Origin: Fictibacillus halophilus | Lineage (GTDB): Bacteria; Bacillota; Bacilli; Bacillales; Fictibacillaceae | Direction of reading: 5' to 3' | NCBI RefSeq assembly: GCF_016401385.1 | Contig: NZ_JAEACF010000001.1 | Coordinates: 2,914,001-2,978,000 of the forward strand | DNA length: 64,000 nt | In this document: piece by piece, positions 8,629 to 17,409 of the stretch | How positions within the stretch are numbered: the stretch's first letter is position 1 | How the letters are laid out: every line of letters starts with the position of its first letter | The notes under the pieces: model-generated | What the model was told of the DNA's origin: nothing | The model's database searches: none | Seen by the model: only the letters and a program-made list of their open reading frames with translations | Made by a program: the position numbers and the translations under genes

Positions 8629-8659
8629 GTTACCTTCCTCCTTCAAGATTAGTACTATT

Positions 8660-8689
8660 ATTATAAATTATTTTTAAAAATTCTGACAC
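8660..8689 (-). promoter_or_regulatory. Likely sigma-A promoter of the leader/ABC operon
   Basis: On the minus strand GTGTCA (-35, 4/6) and TATAAT (-10, 6/6) are separated by 18 bp. The start would lie about 25 bases before the leader peptide ATG. Confidence 0.5.
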
Positions 8690-8703
8690 TTTATTTAATC
8701 AAC

Positions 8704-8748
8704 AAAAAAAGACTCATAAGGTAGTCAACGTACTACTCCTGAGACTTT
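8704..8748 (-). terminator. Terminator of the 52-residue protein gene
   Basis: An imperfect stem of about 16 bp (AAAGTCTCA..AGTAGT / ACTACC..GAGTCTTT) ends in TTTTTTT on the minus strand. Confidence 0.75.
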
Positions 8749-8770
8749 ATTATCTGTAGGTAAACGTAAA

Positions 8771-8929
8771 TTATAGTTGAACAGTTACTTCTGATTTATG
8801 AACCAAAATCACACGAGGTACGTAAGGTTCATTCACTTTTCTGATCTCAAGGAAGTCCGAAGAATACACGTGGAGTACTTTGTGCAATTCATCGTGATAG
8901 GTTACAAGATCGCCTCTTTCAATAGTCAT
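8771..8929 (-). CDS. Small conserved-looking protein, unknown function
   Basis: A 52-codon ORF, too short for routine calling. It starts MTIERGDLVTYHDELHKVLH after ribosome site GGGTGA and is followed by its own terminator. The pattern (RGDLVTYHDELHKVLHVYSSDFLEI) suggests a small beta-barrel of the type seen in short Bacillaceae proteins with an SH3-like fold, which is an inference. No signal or membrane segment is present. Confidence 0.6.
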   Translation of the reverse strand: MTIERGDLVTYHDELHKVLHVYSSDFLEIRKVNEPYVPRVILVHKSEVTVQL

Positions 8930-9152
8930 AGCTTTCACCCTAGTCGTTAGTTTCTATAGTTAATTATACCTAACTATTTCGGTAAAAAAATTGGGAAACA
9001 TGAAGGGATTTAGTCGATAGATCGCAATAATTTAAGACTAGTTTCCTCTTACAGTTAAAGTTCAGGTATATTTATAGAAGGGAAAATTTATAGCGTGAGA
9101 TTATACCTAATAAATGTAAATCTATTACGTGAACAAAGGCGGGGTAACAAAT

Positions 9153-10430
9153 ATGAACTTAGGGGAGAAGATTCGATATTTCCGAAGAGTCAAAAACTTA
9201 TCCCAGCAAGAACTCGCTGCCGGGATATGTTCTGTACCTTATTTAAGTAAGATTGAAAATGGAGTCACTGAACCTTCAGAGGAAATACAGCAACATTTAG
9301 CAGAACGGTTAGGCATTAAGTTACATGCAAAAAACGAAAAAAGTATCATGCAAAACTATGTAGATCTTTTCTATTCTTTATATATGAGAGATTATCCAAC
9401 AGCAAAGCAAAAATATGATAATCTAATTGATTTACCATCACAATCCGTTGAAGAAGATATTCTGAATAAAATATTTAAGAGCATGTACATTATGATGACA
9501 ACCCAGGAAATACATGGAGTTCCTGAGATGTTAGATGAAGTTGCTTACATTGATGATGTGATTAAAGGAGAAAAGGCGTTTTACTATTTTTTAGCTCGAT
9601 CACAACTCAGTTTTTATATAGAAGAATTCGAAGACTCTCATAATTATGTGTTAAAAGCTGAAAAACTGTTAGAAGAACACCGTTTTCAGGAATGGGAAAG
9701 AGGCTATTTGCTTTATATGGTTGGCCTTACAGCAAATCAGTTGTTTAAAAACATCATTGCTTTAGAATACACCCAATTGGCTCTTACCATATTTGAAAAA
9801 ACGTATTTCTTTAAAAGGTGTGCAGATTGTAGGATTATACTTTCAATCGTACATACGAGGATTAAAAACTTTGACGAATCCATAAAGCAACTACTTCTAG
9901 CTGAAACCATTGCTAACTCGTTTGGGGATGAACCCCTCAAAGGAATTATTTATCACAATTTAGGCAGTATTGCTAATCATAAAGGGGAAAAGGAAAAAGC
10001 GATTGAACAGTATGCTCGAAGTTTAAAAGCGAAAGAAAATGAACCACTTGTTTCAAAAATTATGACGATCCATGCTCTGATTAAAAGTTACGAAAAAACG
10101 AATCAACCAGAAAAAGGCTTACAGTTACTAAACACTTGGATGAAAGAGGTAAAAGATAACCCTATTTATAAAGGTTATGAACTTCATTTTCTTTATTACA
10201 AAGAACTATTTACCCACGGTGAGCTTAAAGAATCGACCGTTCAATTCATGATAAAAGAAATGATTCCTTATTTAAAAAAGAGGAACGAATGGATCTTTTT
10301 AGCAGAATATTATCCGCTACTTGGAAAATACTTTGAGAATCAACAGAAATATAAACAGGCGAGCATGTATTATAATTTTGCGATGGAAGCCATGAGAAAT
10401 ATGTATGATTTAGGTGTCACTTACATTTAG
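9153..10430 (+). CDS. RRNPP-type HTH/TPR transcriptional regulator (NprR/PlcR-like)
   Basis: A 425-residue regulator. Residues 1-60 are a Cro/C1-type HTH (MNLGEKIRYFRRVKNLSQQELA..CSVPYLSKIENGVTEPS). The rest is helical TPR repeats (for example GIIYHNLGSIANHKGEKEKAIEQYARSLKAKEN near residue 270). Domain order and length match quorum-sensing RRNPP receptors, which bind short imported peptides. I chose the ATG at 9153, eight bases after AAGGCGGGG. No small secreted propeptide gene follows: only 95 bases and a terminator precede the next gene. The regulator may be an orphan, respond to a peptide encoded elsewhere, or be a non-peptide TPR regulator. Confidence 0.75.
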   Translation: MNLGEKIRYFRRVKNLSQQELAAGICSVPYLSKIENGVTEPSEEIQQHLAERLGIKLHAKNEKSIMQNYVDLFYSLYMRDYPTAKQKYDNLIDLPSQSVEEDILNKIFKSMYIMMTTQEIHGVPEMLDEVAYIDDVIKGEKAFYYFLARSQLSFYIEEFEDSHNYVLKAEKLLEEHRFQEWERGYLLYMVGLTANQLFKNIIALEYTQLALTIFEKTYFFKRCADCRIILSIVHTRIKNFDESIKQLLLAETIANSFGDEPLKGIIYHNLGSIANHKGEKEKAIEQYARSLKAKENEPLVSKIMTIHALIKSYEKTNQPEKGLQLLNTWMKEVKDNPIYKGYELHFLYYKELFTHGELKESTVQFMIKEMIPYLKKRNEWIFLAEYYPLLGKYFENQQKYKQASMYYNFAMEAMRNMYDLGVTYI

Positions 10431-10468
10431 TAAGTGTTTGTATCTATGCACGATAAATAATAAAAAAC

Positions 10469-10508
10469 AAAAAACCCCATCTCAATTTGTGTGAGATGGG
10501 GTTTTTTG
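10469..10508. terminator. Bidirectional terminator
   Basis: A perfect stem AAAACCCCATCTCA/TGAGATGGGGTTTT lies between the convergent TPR regulator and GGDEF-EAL genes. Confidence 0.9.
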
Positions 10509-10525
10509 TTTGTTTTTCCGGTTAA

Positions 10526-12961
10526 TCAGCACACTTCACTCACCGATCGCTCCTGAAGAATAACTACTAACTCCTCCGCTGAAATCGGTCGGCTGAAGAA
10601 GTATCCTTGCGCCTCATTACATTGCTTTTGCTGCAGAAACTGAAGCTGTTCTTCTGTCTCTACCCCTTCAGCTATTACCTTCAAATCCAAGTTATGAGCC
10701 ATCGCGATTATCGTTTCTACAAGCGATGCGTCTTTCGGATCCGCATAGATATTACGTGTAAAGCTTTGATCAATTTTCAACGTATGAATCGGGAATGTCT
10801 TCAGATAGCTTAATGACGAATAGCCTGTTCCAAAATCATCAATTGATAAGTGAATCCCCATCTCTTTCAGCAACTGCATTTTCGCCACAGCATACTTCGA
10901 ATCTTGTATAATACTTTCCGTCAGCTCAAGCTCTAGATATTGAGCATCAAGCCCTGTTTCTCTCAGGATTCTACTCACCCGCTCAACCAGGTCACTCTGC
11001 TGAAACTGACGTGAGGAAATGTTGACTGCCATCCGTAACGGTGCATATCCTGCGTTTTGCCATTCTTTATTTTGTAGACAAGCGCCGTGAAGCACCCATT
11101 CTCCGATCTGTAGAATCAGTCCTGTTTCTTCGGCGATCGGAATAAACTCAGCCGGTGAGATGGTACCCCATTCCGGATGATGCCAGCGTAAAAGAGCTTC
11201 AACTCCAATGATTCCGCCTGTTTCCACATCGATTTGAGGCTGATACACAATTTGGAACTCATCACGCTCCAATGCCTTTCGGAGACCGATCTCAAGCTTC
11301 ATTTTTTTAGTAACAGCCTCATTCATCTCAGGTGTATAAAATTGAAAGTTGTTCTTCCCTTGTTCCTTTACACGGTACATTGCTGTGTCCGCATTCTTAA
11401 TCAACGTTTCAATATCGCGTCCATCACCTGGGTACATTGCAATTCCAATCGACGGCGTCACAAAGAGCTCTTGCTCATTAACCATAACGGAACTGCTAAA
11501 AAGATCTACAATTTGCTGTGCTATTTTTGAGACTTCATCTGCCGTTGTATTTGGTATGAGTACAATAAATTCGTCCCCGCCCTGACGGCAGACGGTGTCG
11601 TTCTTTCCTACACATGATTGAATGCGCTTGGCTATTTCAATCAAAAGCTGGTCGCCGACTGCATGTCCAAGCGTATCGTTAATATACTTGAATCGATCGA
11701 GGTCGATGAACATGATGCCGATCGTCTGCTTATTTTCATCCGCCAGTTCAAGCGCTTGAGAAAGACGGTCGTTCAACAGAAGTCGATTCGGCAGACCTGT
11801 CAAAGGATCACGGTAGACCATTTGATTAATTTTTTTCTCGTTTCTTTTTCGCTCCGTAATGTCACGGATGATGCTGCTAAAATAAACATTTTCATCTTCC
11901 TGCCATGCTGCGAGCGACAGTTCGATCGGAAACTCACTTCCATCCTTTCGAAGTCCTTCTAACTCAACCGTGTTGCCAATCACTTTTGGTTCTCCAGATA
12001 AAAGATAACGTTCCATTCCTTGTTTATGCGCTTTTCTAAATTTGTCCGGTATAATGATCTCAAGATTTTTTCCTAAAGCTTCCTTTTCGGTAAAACCAAA
12101 AATCAGCTCTGCTCCTTTATTCCACGAAATGATGGTTCCTGTTCGATCTGACAGAATAATAGAATCGTTGGCAGACTCAATAACAGAGCGAAACTTTCTT
12201 TCTGATAGGATCGACTGATACTCAAACCTTCGATCGATGAATGTGCTGATGAACACCATCCCTAACAATATGAGGATTACAATTCCAATCGCATAAGCTA
12301 AAAGGGTACTGTTAAATGGCGTTGCTGTTAGATCAGCGTGATGTTGATGTGCTTTATAAGTGGCTGCCGACATCCCCGTATAATGCATTCCGGAAATGGC
12401 GATACCCATGAGCACCGCACTTCCTAACTTCACGAGCCATATTTTACTTGTTTTATAGTTTTGGCTGACAAAGGATAGTAAGTACAGTGCTACGACGGAT
12501 GCGACAAACGCAATGATCGCCGAGAGCGTCCACAAAAACGGATTGTACTCTATTTCAGCGTTCATCTTCATCGCTTCCATGCCAGTGTAGTGCATGGAAA
12601 CAATACCCGTCGCCATAAAAAGAGCTCCTAACAATACCTGCTTCCTCCCCATAACAGGGCGGCTGATGATAAAGAGAGCAATTCCTGATGAAATTATTGC
12701 TGGAATGATCGAAACGATTACGAGCGTCACATGGTAGGTGACGTTGATGGATAAGTGAAAAGCAAGCATCGCCACGAAATGCATGGCCCAAATGCCCATC
12801 CCCATCGCAAAAGCTCCCGAGATCATCCAAATGTACCGTGCGTATGATTTTGTTTTTTGTACCTGTATCCCTAAATCCAGCGCAGCATAAGAAGCAATTA
12901 CTGCAATAATGATAGATAGAGAGACAAGCGGAATATGATATGTACTAGTAACGGCGTCCAT
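10526..12961 (-). CDS. MHYT-PAS-GGDEF-EAL cyclic di-GMP turnover protein
   Basis: An 811-residue membrane sensor. The N-terminal MHYT domain has three repeats with MHFV at residue 60 and MHYT at 123 and 192 inside seven hydrophobic helices; the family is proposed to sense O2, CO or NO through a metal. A PAS domain (about 250-370), GGDEF domain (about 380-545) and EAL domain (about 555-805) follow. GGDEF is intact, while the inhibitory I-site RxxD is GKND, so product inhibition is probably lost. The EAL catalytic set (EALLRW, ELTES, IDDFGTGYSSL, KIDQSF, AEGVET) is intact, so phosphodiesterase activity is likely. A c-di-GMP riboswitch occurs at 51.1 kb. Confidence 0.93.
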   Translation of the reverse strand: MDAVTSTYHIPLVSLSIIIAVIASYAALDLGIQVQKTKSYARYIWMISGAFAMGMGIWAMHFVAMLAFHLSINVTYHVTLVIVSIIPAIISSGIALFIISRPVMGRKQVLLGALFMATGIVSMHYTGMEAMKMNAEIEYNPFLWTLSAIIAFVASVVALYLLSFVSQNYKTSKIWLVKLGSAVLMGIAISGMHYTGMSAATYKAHQHHADLTATPFNSTLLAYAIGIVILILLGMVFISTFIDRRFEYQSILSERKFRSVIESANDSIILSDRTGTIISWNKGAELIFGFTEKEALGKNLEIIIPDKFRKAHKQGMERYLLSGEPKVIGNTVELEGLRKDGSEFPIELSLAAWQEDENVYFSSIIRDITERKRNEKKINQMVYRDPLTGLPNRLLLNDRLSQALELADENKQTIGIMFIDLDRFKYINDTLGHAVGDQLLIEIAKRIQSCVGKNDTVCRQGGDEFIVLIPNTTADEVSKIAQQIVDLFSSSVMVNEQELFVTPSIGIAMYPGDGRDIETLIKNADTAMYRVKEQGKNNFQFYTPEMNEAVTKKMKLEIGLRKALERDEFQIVYQPQIDVETGGIIGVEALLRWHHPEWGTISPAEFIPIAEETGLILQIGEWVLHGACLQNKEWQNAGYAPLRMAVNISSRQFQQSDLVERVSRILRETGLDAQYLELELTESIIQDSKYAVAKMQLLKEMGIHLSIDDFGTGYSSLSYLKTFPIHTLKIDQSFTRNIYADPKDASLVETIIAMAHNLDLKVIAEGVETEEQLQFLQQKQCNEAQGYFFSRPISAEELVVILQERSVSEVC

Positions 12962-13186
12962 TTATAGAAACTCTCCTTGTATATGAATCAAAAATACTTT
13001 ACTTATTCTATATCGGTAAAATATTTACCGTATTAAGAGAGGTAATCATAATATTTTTAAACAGTTGTTTAACTCTATAGATTACCCTGTAGCTCTAGAT
13101 TGTTATTGCATACTTTAAAAGGAAAATTATGTATAATAAAAGGATACTGGAAATAAAAGTTAAACTTGATTATAAGGAGTGGTTTT

Positions 13187-13450
13187 ATGGTGTTAAAAAG
13201 AAATGCTGGTATACTTTCAATTCTTTTTTTATTAATCGCAGGATCTCCAATCATTCTGGCTGCATATAGTCAATTCATTGCGGACTATATGTTTCCTATT
13301 TTTTTCACTTTTATCGTCTTATCTTTGTTATTGGCTTTTTACGCGAAAAAAGGATTATCAAAACGGATAGCTACAACTCTCGTTTTTGGATTCATAAGCT
13401 TTGCCGCTCTCTTTTATCTAGGCATGCATATCTTCTGGTCAAAACCTTAA
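13187..13450 (+). CDS. Small membrane protein, unknown
   Basis: An 87-residue protein starting MVLKRNAGILSILFLLIAGS after AAGGAG at seven bases. It has three hydrophobic segments. It lies 28 bp before another small membrane protein on the same strand, with which it probably forms a two-gene operon. I do not recognise the family. Confidence 0.6.
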   Translation: MVLKRNAGILSILFLLIAGSPIILAAYSQFIADYMFPIFFTFIVLSLLLAFYAKKGLSKRIATTLVFGFISFAALFYLGMHIFWSKP

Positions 13451-13478
13451 ACAAGTAGAGTAACAGGAGGAATTCATC

Positions 13479-13766
13479 ATGTTTTTTGGAATGCCTTTTC
13501 TTATTAGCATGGTTCCAGGCGTAATCGTCCTCTTTCTTACATGGTGGCTAAGAAAAAAGAACGTCTCTTTGTTCATCAAGCTTTTACCTAGTATAGGAAC
13601 GGTGATTAGCTCCTTTGCCATTCTTTATGTAAGTTTAGAGTTCATTCGTGGTTTTGAAGGAGCAGGTTATGGAGTCCTGGCGTTTTTCTTACTTTGTTAT
13701 GGAGTTGCCGCTTATTTCCTTGCTACAAAAAGAATCACCGTCATTCCAAACACAAAAAAAGGATAA
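13479..13766 (+). CDS. Small three-span membrane protein, possibly YesK-like
   Basis: A 95-residue protein with ribosome site AGGAGG before the ATG. Three hydrophobic segments are evident (PFLISMVPGVIVLFLTWWL; a middle span; GVLAFFLLCYGVAAYFLA), and the tail is basic. The GAGYGVLAFFLL region resembles YesK-like Bacillus proteins, but I hold this weakly. The role is unknown. Confidence 0.6.
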   Translation: MFFGMPFLISMVPGVIVLFLTWWLRKKNVSLFIKLLPSIGTVISSFAILYVSLEFIRGFEGAGYGVLAFFLLCYGVAAYFLATKRITVIPNTKKG

Positions 13767-13799
13767 CCTGGCTCAAACCCCAGGTCATCCTCACCTTTT
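13753..13799. terminator. Bidirectional terminator after the small membrane genes and fixX
   Basis: The stem GGATAACCTGG/CCAGGTCATCC lies between A-rich and T-rich flanks and separates the convergent small-protein operon and fixABCX operon. Confidence 0.75.
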
Positions 13800-13808
13800 C
13801 CAGCCGTT

Positions 13809-14102
13809 TTACCCCAAACGAAACACAATCCCATGCCCGCCTTTTGGATATTCCCACTTGATGTTTTGATGCGGACACCCGATTCGGCAGCTTCCGCACT
13901 CGTGACAGCCCTCGTATCCTACGTGCATCCGAATCTCTTCCCACTTATACACTTCTGCCGGACAGAAAATCGTGCAGATTTTATCAGGACAGTGGTTCAA
14001 ACACACATCGGCATCCATAACGGTGAGATGTGACTTTGTGTCTGCGTTAAAACGAACGAGATACTGTTTTTCTTCGATGCTCTGACACTTTCTTTCGCTC
14101 AT
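13809..14102 (-). CDS. fixX: FixX ferredoxin-like protein
   Basis: A 97-residue iron-sulfur protein that partners FixC. Cysteines sit in CLNHCPDKICTIFCP and CHECGSCRIGCP, a bacterial ferredoxin fold. The tail KWEYPKGGHGIVFRLG is typical of FixX/YdiT. Its ATG follows the FixC stop with no gap, so translation is coupled. It is the last gene of fixABCX. It is expected to carry electrons between the FixC flavin and the quinone pool. Confidence 0.92.
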   Translation of the reverse strand: MSERKCQSIEEKQYLVRFNADTKSHLTVMDADVCLNHCPDKICTIFCPAEVYKWEEIRMHVGYEGCHECGSCRIGCPHQNIKWEYPKGGHGIVFRLG

Positions 14103-15398
14103 TTACTTCATCACCTTCCACGCCCGGTACGCGTCACGAGCTAGTTTGAATTTCTCTCCAGCCGTTCCTACATCACGCCAAATTTTCTTCTGTTTCTCCC
14201 ATTTTGATGAGCCATCGACCGTAAACATCTGGCTCGCCGCCTTGTTCACCATCGGAATGTACTTATCAAAATACTGAGGAAACTTATCAAAGTGATGCGT
14301 CGAATCTTTATACTTTTTCATATCCTGACCGACAAAACTGCTCATCAAACGCGTTTTATAATGATTGAGTGTAGCTTCCGAATAGTCGTCGCGTTCTTTT
14401 GCGAGGAGAACCGCTTCAGCTGCGAACTGACCGGACTTCATGGCAAGGTTTGATCCTTCCCGGTGGATGGCATTCACGAGCTGGGCGGCATCACCAACAA
14501 CGAGCACCCCGTTCCCGGCTACTTTTGGCATCGATTTGTAGCCACCTTCTGGAATCATGTGCGCCAAATACTCGACAGGTTCGCCGCCCGCAATATAAGG
14601 GCGGATCATCGGATGATTCTTCACATATTCCAAGAGCTCATATGGTTTTATTTTATGCTTAATTAAGCCAGATAGAAGTGAACCGACGCCTAAGCTCAGT
14701 GTGTCTTTGTTCGTATAGAGAAATCCTGTGCCGAGAATTCCTTTTGTTGCATCACCAAACAGCTCGATCGTCGTTCCTTGGTTCTCTTCTAGATTGAATC
14801 GGTCCTCGATCGTCTTTTTGTCGAGCTTGATGATTTCCATTGTGGCGAGCGCTACTTCATCTGGCCTGAACTCTTTGTGGAAGCCGAGTGACTTGGCTAA
14901 CAACGAATTCACGCCATCTGCCAGCACGACAACGTCCGCATACAGATCACCATCAGGTCGATCTGTTCGTACTCCAACTACTTTACCGTTTTCCACGATA
15001 CACTCTAGAACAACGGTTTCGTTCACCAAAAGAGCTCCCTGCTCAACGGCTTTCCCCGCAAACCATTGATCGAACTTTGCCCGCAGTACCGTAAAGTTGT
15101 TGTACGGCTCCTGTCCCCATTCCATCCCCTTGTATCCGACGGTTACCGCAGATTCTTTGTCCATCATCATGAATCGCTGCTCAACGATCGGTCGCTCGAG
15201 CGGCGCTTCTTTCCAGAACTCTGGGATCACGTCCTCCATCATTTTGCGATAAAGTACACCGCCCATAACGTTCTTTGAGCCCGGATACTCTCCGCGTTCG
15301 ATGAGTAATACGTTCACGCCAGCTTTCGCCAGTTCATACGCACAGGAAATGCCGGCAGGACCCGCACCAACAACGATTACATCAAACTTTTCAGACAT
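14103..15398 (-). CDS. fixC: FixC electron transfer flavoprotein-quinone oxidoreductase
   Basis: A 431-residue FAD protein of the ETF-QO/FixC family. The N-terminal dinucleotide motif is VVGAGPAGISCAYELA, followed by IERGEYPGSKNVMGG and, near residue 300, GVLVVGDAAQLVNAIHREGSNLAM. Gene order fixA-B-C-X and the 8-bp overlap with fixB argue for one complex. In characterised FixABCX complexes the FixAB flavin bifurcates NADH electrons between FixCX/quinone and ferredoxin or flavodoxin. Confidence 0.93.
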   Translation of the reverse strand: MSEKFDVIVVGAGPAGISCAYELAKAGVNVLLIERGEYPGSKNVMGGVLYRKMMEDVIPEFWKEAPLERPIVEQRFMMMDKESAVTVGYKGMEWGQEPYNNFTVLRAKFDQWFAGKAVEQGALLVNETVVLECIVENGKVVGVRTDRPDGDLYADVVVLADGVNSLLAKSLGFHKEFRPDEVALATMEIIKLDKKTIEDRFNLEENQGTTIELFGDATKGILGTGFLYTNKDTLSLGVGSLLSGLIKHKIKPYELLEYVKNHPMIRPYIAGGEPVEYLAHMIPEGGYKSMPKVAGNGVLVVGDAAQLVNAIHREGSNLAMKSGQFAAEAVLLAKERDDYSEATLNHYKTRLMSSFVGQDMKKYKDSTHHFDKFPQYFDKYIPMVNKAASQMFTVDGSSKWEKQKKIWRDVGTAGEKFKLARDAYRAWKVMK

Positions 15399-16416
15399 GA
15401 TCCACCACCTCCTGGTTAAACGCTTGTTTAAACTGTTGGATCAGAAGCGGCACGATCTCAAAGGCATCGCCAACAATGCCATAATGACTCGATTGGAAGA
15501 TCGGAGCTTCCGGATCCTTGTTGATTGCGATGATCAGTCCAGAGTTCTGCATCCCTACAATGTGTTGAATAGCACCAGAAATGCCGATCGCAAAATAGAT
15601 TTTTGGCGTAACCGTTAATCCTGTCTGTCCGACTTGGTGATGGTGCTCAACCCAGCCCGCTTCAACAACATCACGGCTCGCACCAACCGCTCCTCCTAGG
15701 GTTTCAGCGAGATCATGAACAACCTGGAATCCCTTCTCACTGCCTAGCCCTTTTCCACCAGCAACAACAATATCCGCTTCATCAATACGAACCTTCTGCG
15801 TCGTGAACTGAACAATCTCGAGCACCTTCGTTCGAATGTCTTCTTCTTTTATAGAAGCTGTTTCTTCTATTAATTGTCCTGTTCGGCCAGGTTCAGGCGA
15901 GAGTGCTTTCATCACTTTTGGACGGACCGTCGCCATCTGAGGTCTATACTTCTTACAAAGAATTGTTGCCATGATGTTACCGCCAAACGCTGGTCGGCTC
16001 GCAAGCAGCAATCCTGTGTCTTCTTCTATATCTAAAATCGTAGAGTCTGCGGTGAGTCCTGTTGGAAGGTCCGTCGCAACAGCGCTCGCTAAGTCTTTAC
16101 CGGTCGATGTCGCACCATATAAAATGACTTCAGGCTTATACTTTTGACAGCATTCCAATAGTGCTTTCATATAAGACTCGGTTCGATAGTTTTTAAAAAT
16201 GGTGTCATCATACACATAGACCGTGTCCGCTCCGTATTCATAAAGCGTATCGGCGAGATGTGTGACGTTCTCTCCGATCAATACGCCAGCAAGCTCGGTG
16301 CCACGTTTGTCTGCGAGTTCCTTACCCGCGCCTAACAACTCAAGCGAAACCGGAACGACCTCACCGTCTTTTACCTCAATAAAAACCCAAATGCCTGAAT
16401 AATCCTCAAAGCTCAA
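15391..16416 (-). CDS. fixB: FixB electron transfer flavoprotein alpha subunit
   Basis: A 341-residue EtfA/FixB protein. The C-terminal FAD domain shows GGKGLGSEKGF, GGAVGASRDVVEAGWVEHHHQVGQTG, and ISGAIQHIVGMQNSGLIIAINKD, which match the ETF alpha FAD site. The N-terminal ETF domain covers residues 5-190. It overlaps fixA by 11 bp and fixC by 8 bp, so the operon is tightly coupled. Confidence 0.93.
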   Translation of the reverse strand: MSFEDYSGIWVFIEVKDGEVVPVSLELLGAGKELADKRGTELAGVLIGENVTHLADTLYEYGADTVYVYDDTIFKNYRTESYMKALLECCQKYKPEVILYGATSTGKDLASAVATDLPTGLTADSTILDIEEDTGLLLASRPAFGGNIMATILCKKYRPQMATVRPKVMKALSPEPGRTGQLIEETASIKEEDIRTKVLEIVQFTTQKVRIDEADIVVAGGKGLGSEKGFQVVHDLAETLGGAVGASRDVVEAGWVEHHHQVGQTGLTVTPKIYFAIGISGAIQHIVGMQNSGLIIAINKDPEAPIFQSSHYGIVGDAFEIVPLLIQQFKQAFNQEVVDHV

Positions 16417-17245
16417 CGCCAGACCCTCCCTTCACCGCAAAAAGCTCTTTCTTCTTCAATAAAAGATCCAGCAGCTGTTCCGTCTGCTGAGCTGCATCCC
16501 CTTCTAGCATCTCACCGCCACTTGGTTTTGTGGGTGCCCAAACTTTCGAAACGATCGTCGGCGAGCCTTTGAGTCCGAGCTGCGTTCTCTCCACATCCTC
16601 TAGATCCGCAACTGCCCAGATAACAGGCTGATAACGAGCCGCTTTCAGCATGTTCGTCATCGACGAATACGGAACTTCATTGATCTCTTTTTCAACTGAC
16701 ATCAAACAAGGCATCGTCGATTGGATGACCTCATAGCCGTCCTCCAGCTTTCGGTGAACGATCGCATACCCTTCCTCGACGTTGATCTCCTTTACCTTGT
16801 TGACAGAAGTGAGCGGAGGCATGTCTAACCGGCGTGCGATTCCTGGTCCAACTTGTCCCGTATCTCCGTCAATCGTCATCTTTCCGCAGATGATCAGGTC
16901 GACCGGCTTAATTTGCGAGATTTTCTCTATTGCTTTCGTGAGTGCGTAGCTCGTCGCAAGCGTATCCGCACCGGCAAACGCTCGGTCCGAGATCATGTAA
17001 CCTTCATCTGCCCCGATCTCGATGCATTTTTTGATTGCTTTTACGGCTGGTGGAGGACCCATCGTCAGCACCGAAACCGTTCCTCCGTATCTCTTTTTTA
17101 GACGCACCGCTTCTTCGACCGCATGGGCGTCATATGGATTGAGTATCGCAGGCGCACTTGCGCGGTCCATCGTATTCGTCTTCGGGTTCATCTTGATGAT
17201 CTTCGTATCCGGTACCTGCTTGATGCAAGCCACAATATGAAGCAT
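16406..17245 (-). CDS. fixA: FixA electron transfer flavoprotein beta subunit
   Basis: A 279-residue EtfB/FixA protein beginning MLHIVACIKQVPDTKIIKMN, with NPYDAHAVEEAVRLK and GKMTIDGDTGQVGPGIARRLDMP, the EtfB signature. The ribosome site GAGGAGGGG precedes the ATG. It is the first gene of the operon. Upstream lie about 160 bp with no other gene and no NifA-type site that I could see, as expected outside diazotrophs. Confidence 0.93.
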   Translation of the reverse strand: MLHIVACIKQVPDTKIIKMNPKTNTMDRASAPAILNPYDAHAVEEAVRLKKRYGGTVSVLTMGPPPAVKAIKKCIEIGADEGYMISDRAFAGADTLATSYALTKAIEKISQIKPVDLIICGKMTIDGDTGQVGPGIARRLDMPPLTSVNKVKEINVEEGYAIVHRKLEDGYEVIQSTMPCLMSVEKEINEVPYSSMTNMLKAARYQPVIWAVADLEDVERTQLGLKGSPTIVSKVWAPTKPSGGEMLEGDAAQQTEQLLDLLLKKKELFAVKGGSGVEL

Positions 17246-17359
17246 TCGACCCCTCCTCTAATCACAGGCATATCTCACATAAGAAGCCACTTGTATGATG
17301 ATTATTACTACTATATGGAGGGCTTGTTTAATACATGACGGATTTCTATACATAATTAA

Positions 17360-17392
17360 AAAGAGCACTTCTCCTTCTGAAGAAATGCTCCC
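17360..17392 (-). terminator. Terminator of the GerA-like gene
   Basis: The minus-strand stem GAGCATTTCT/AGAAGTGCTC is followed by TTTTTA. Confidence 0.75.
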
Positions 17393-17409
17393 GTTTGGTT
17401 GAATAATTT

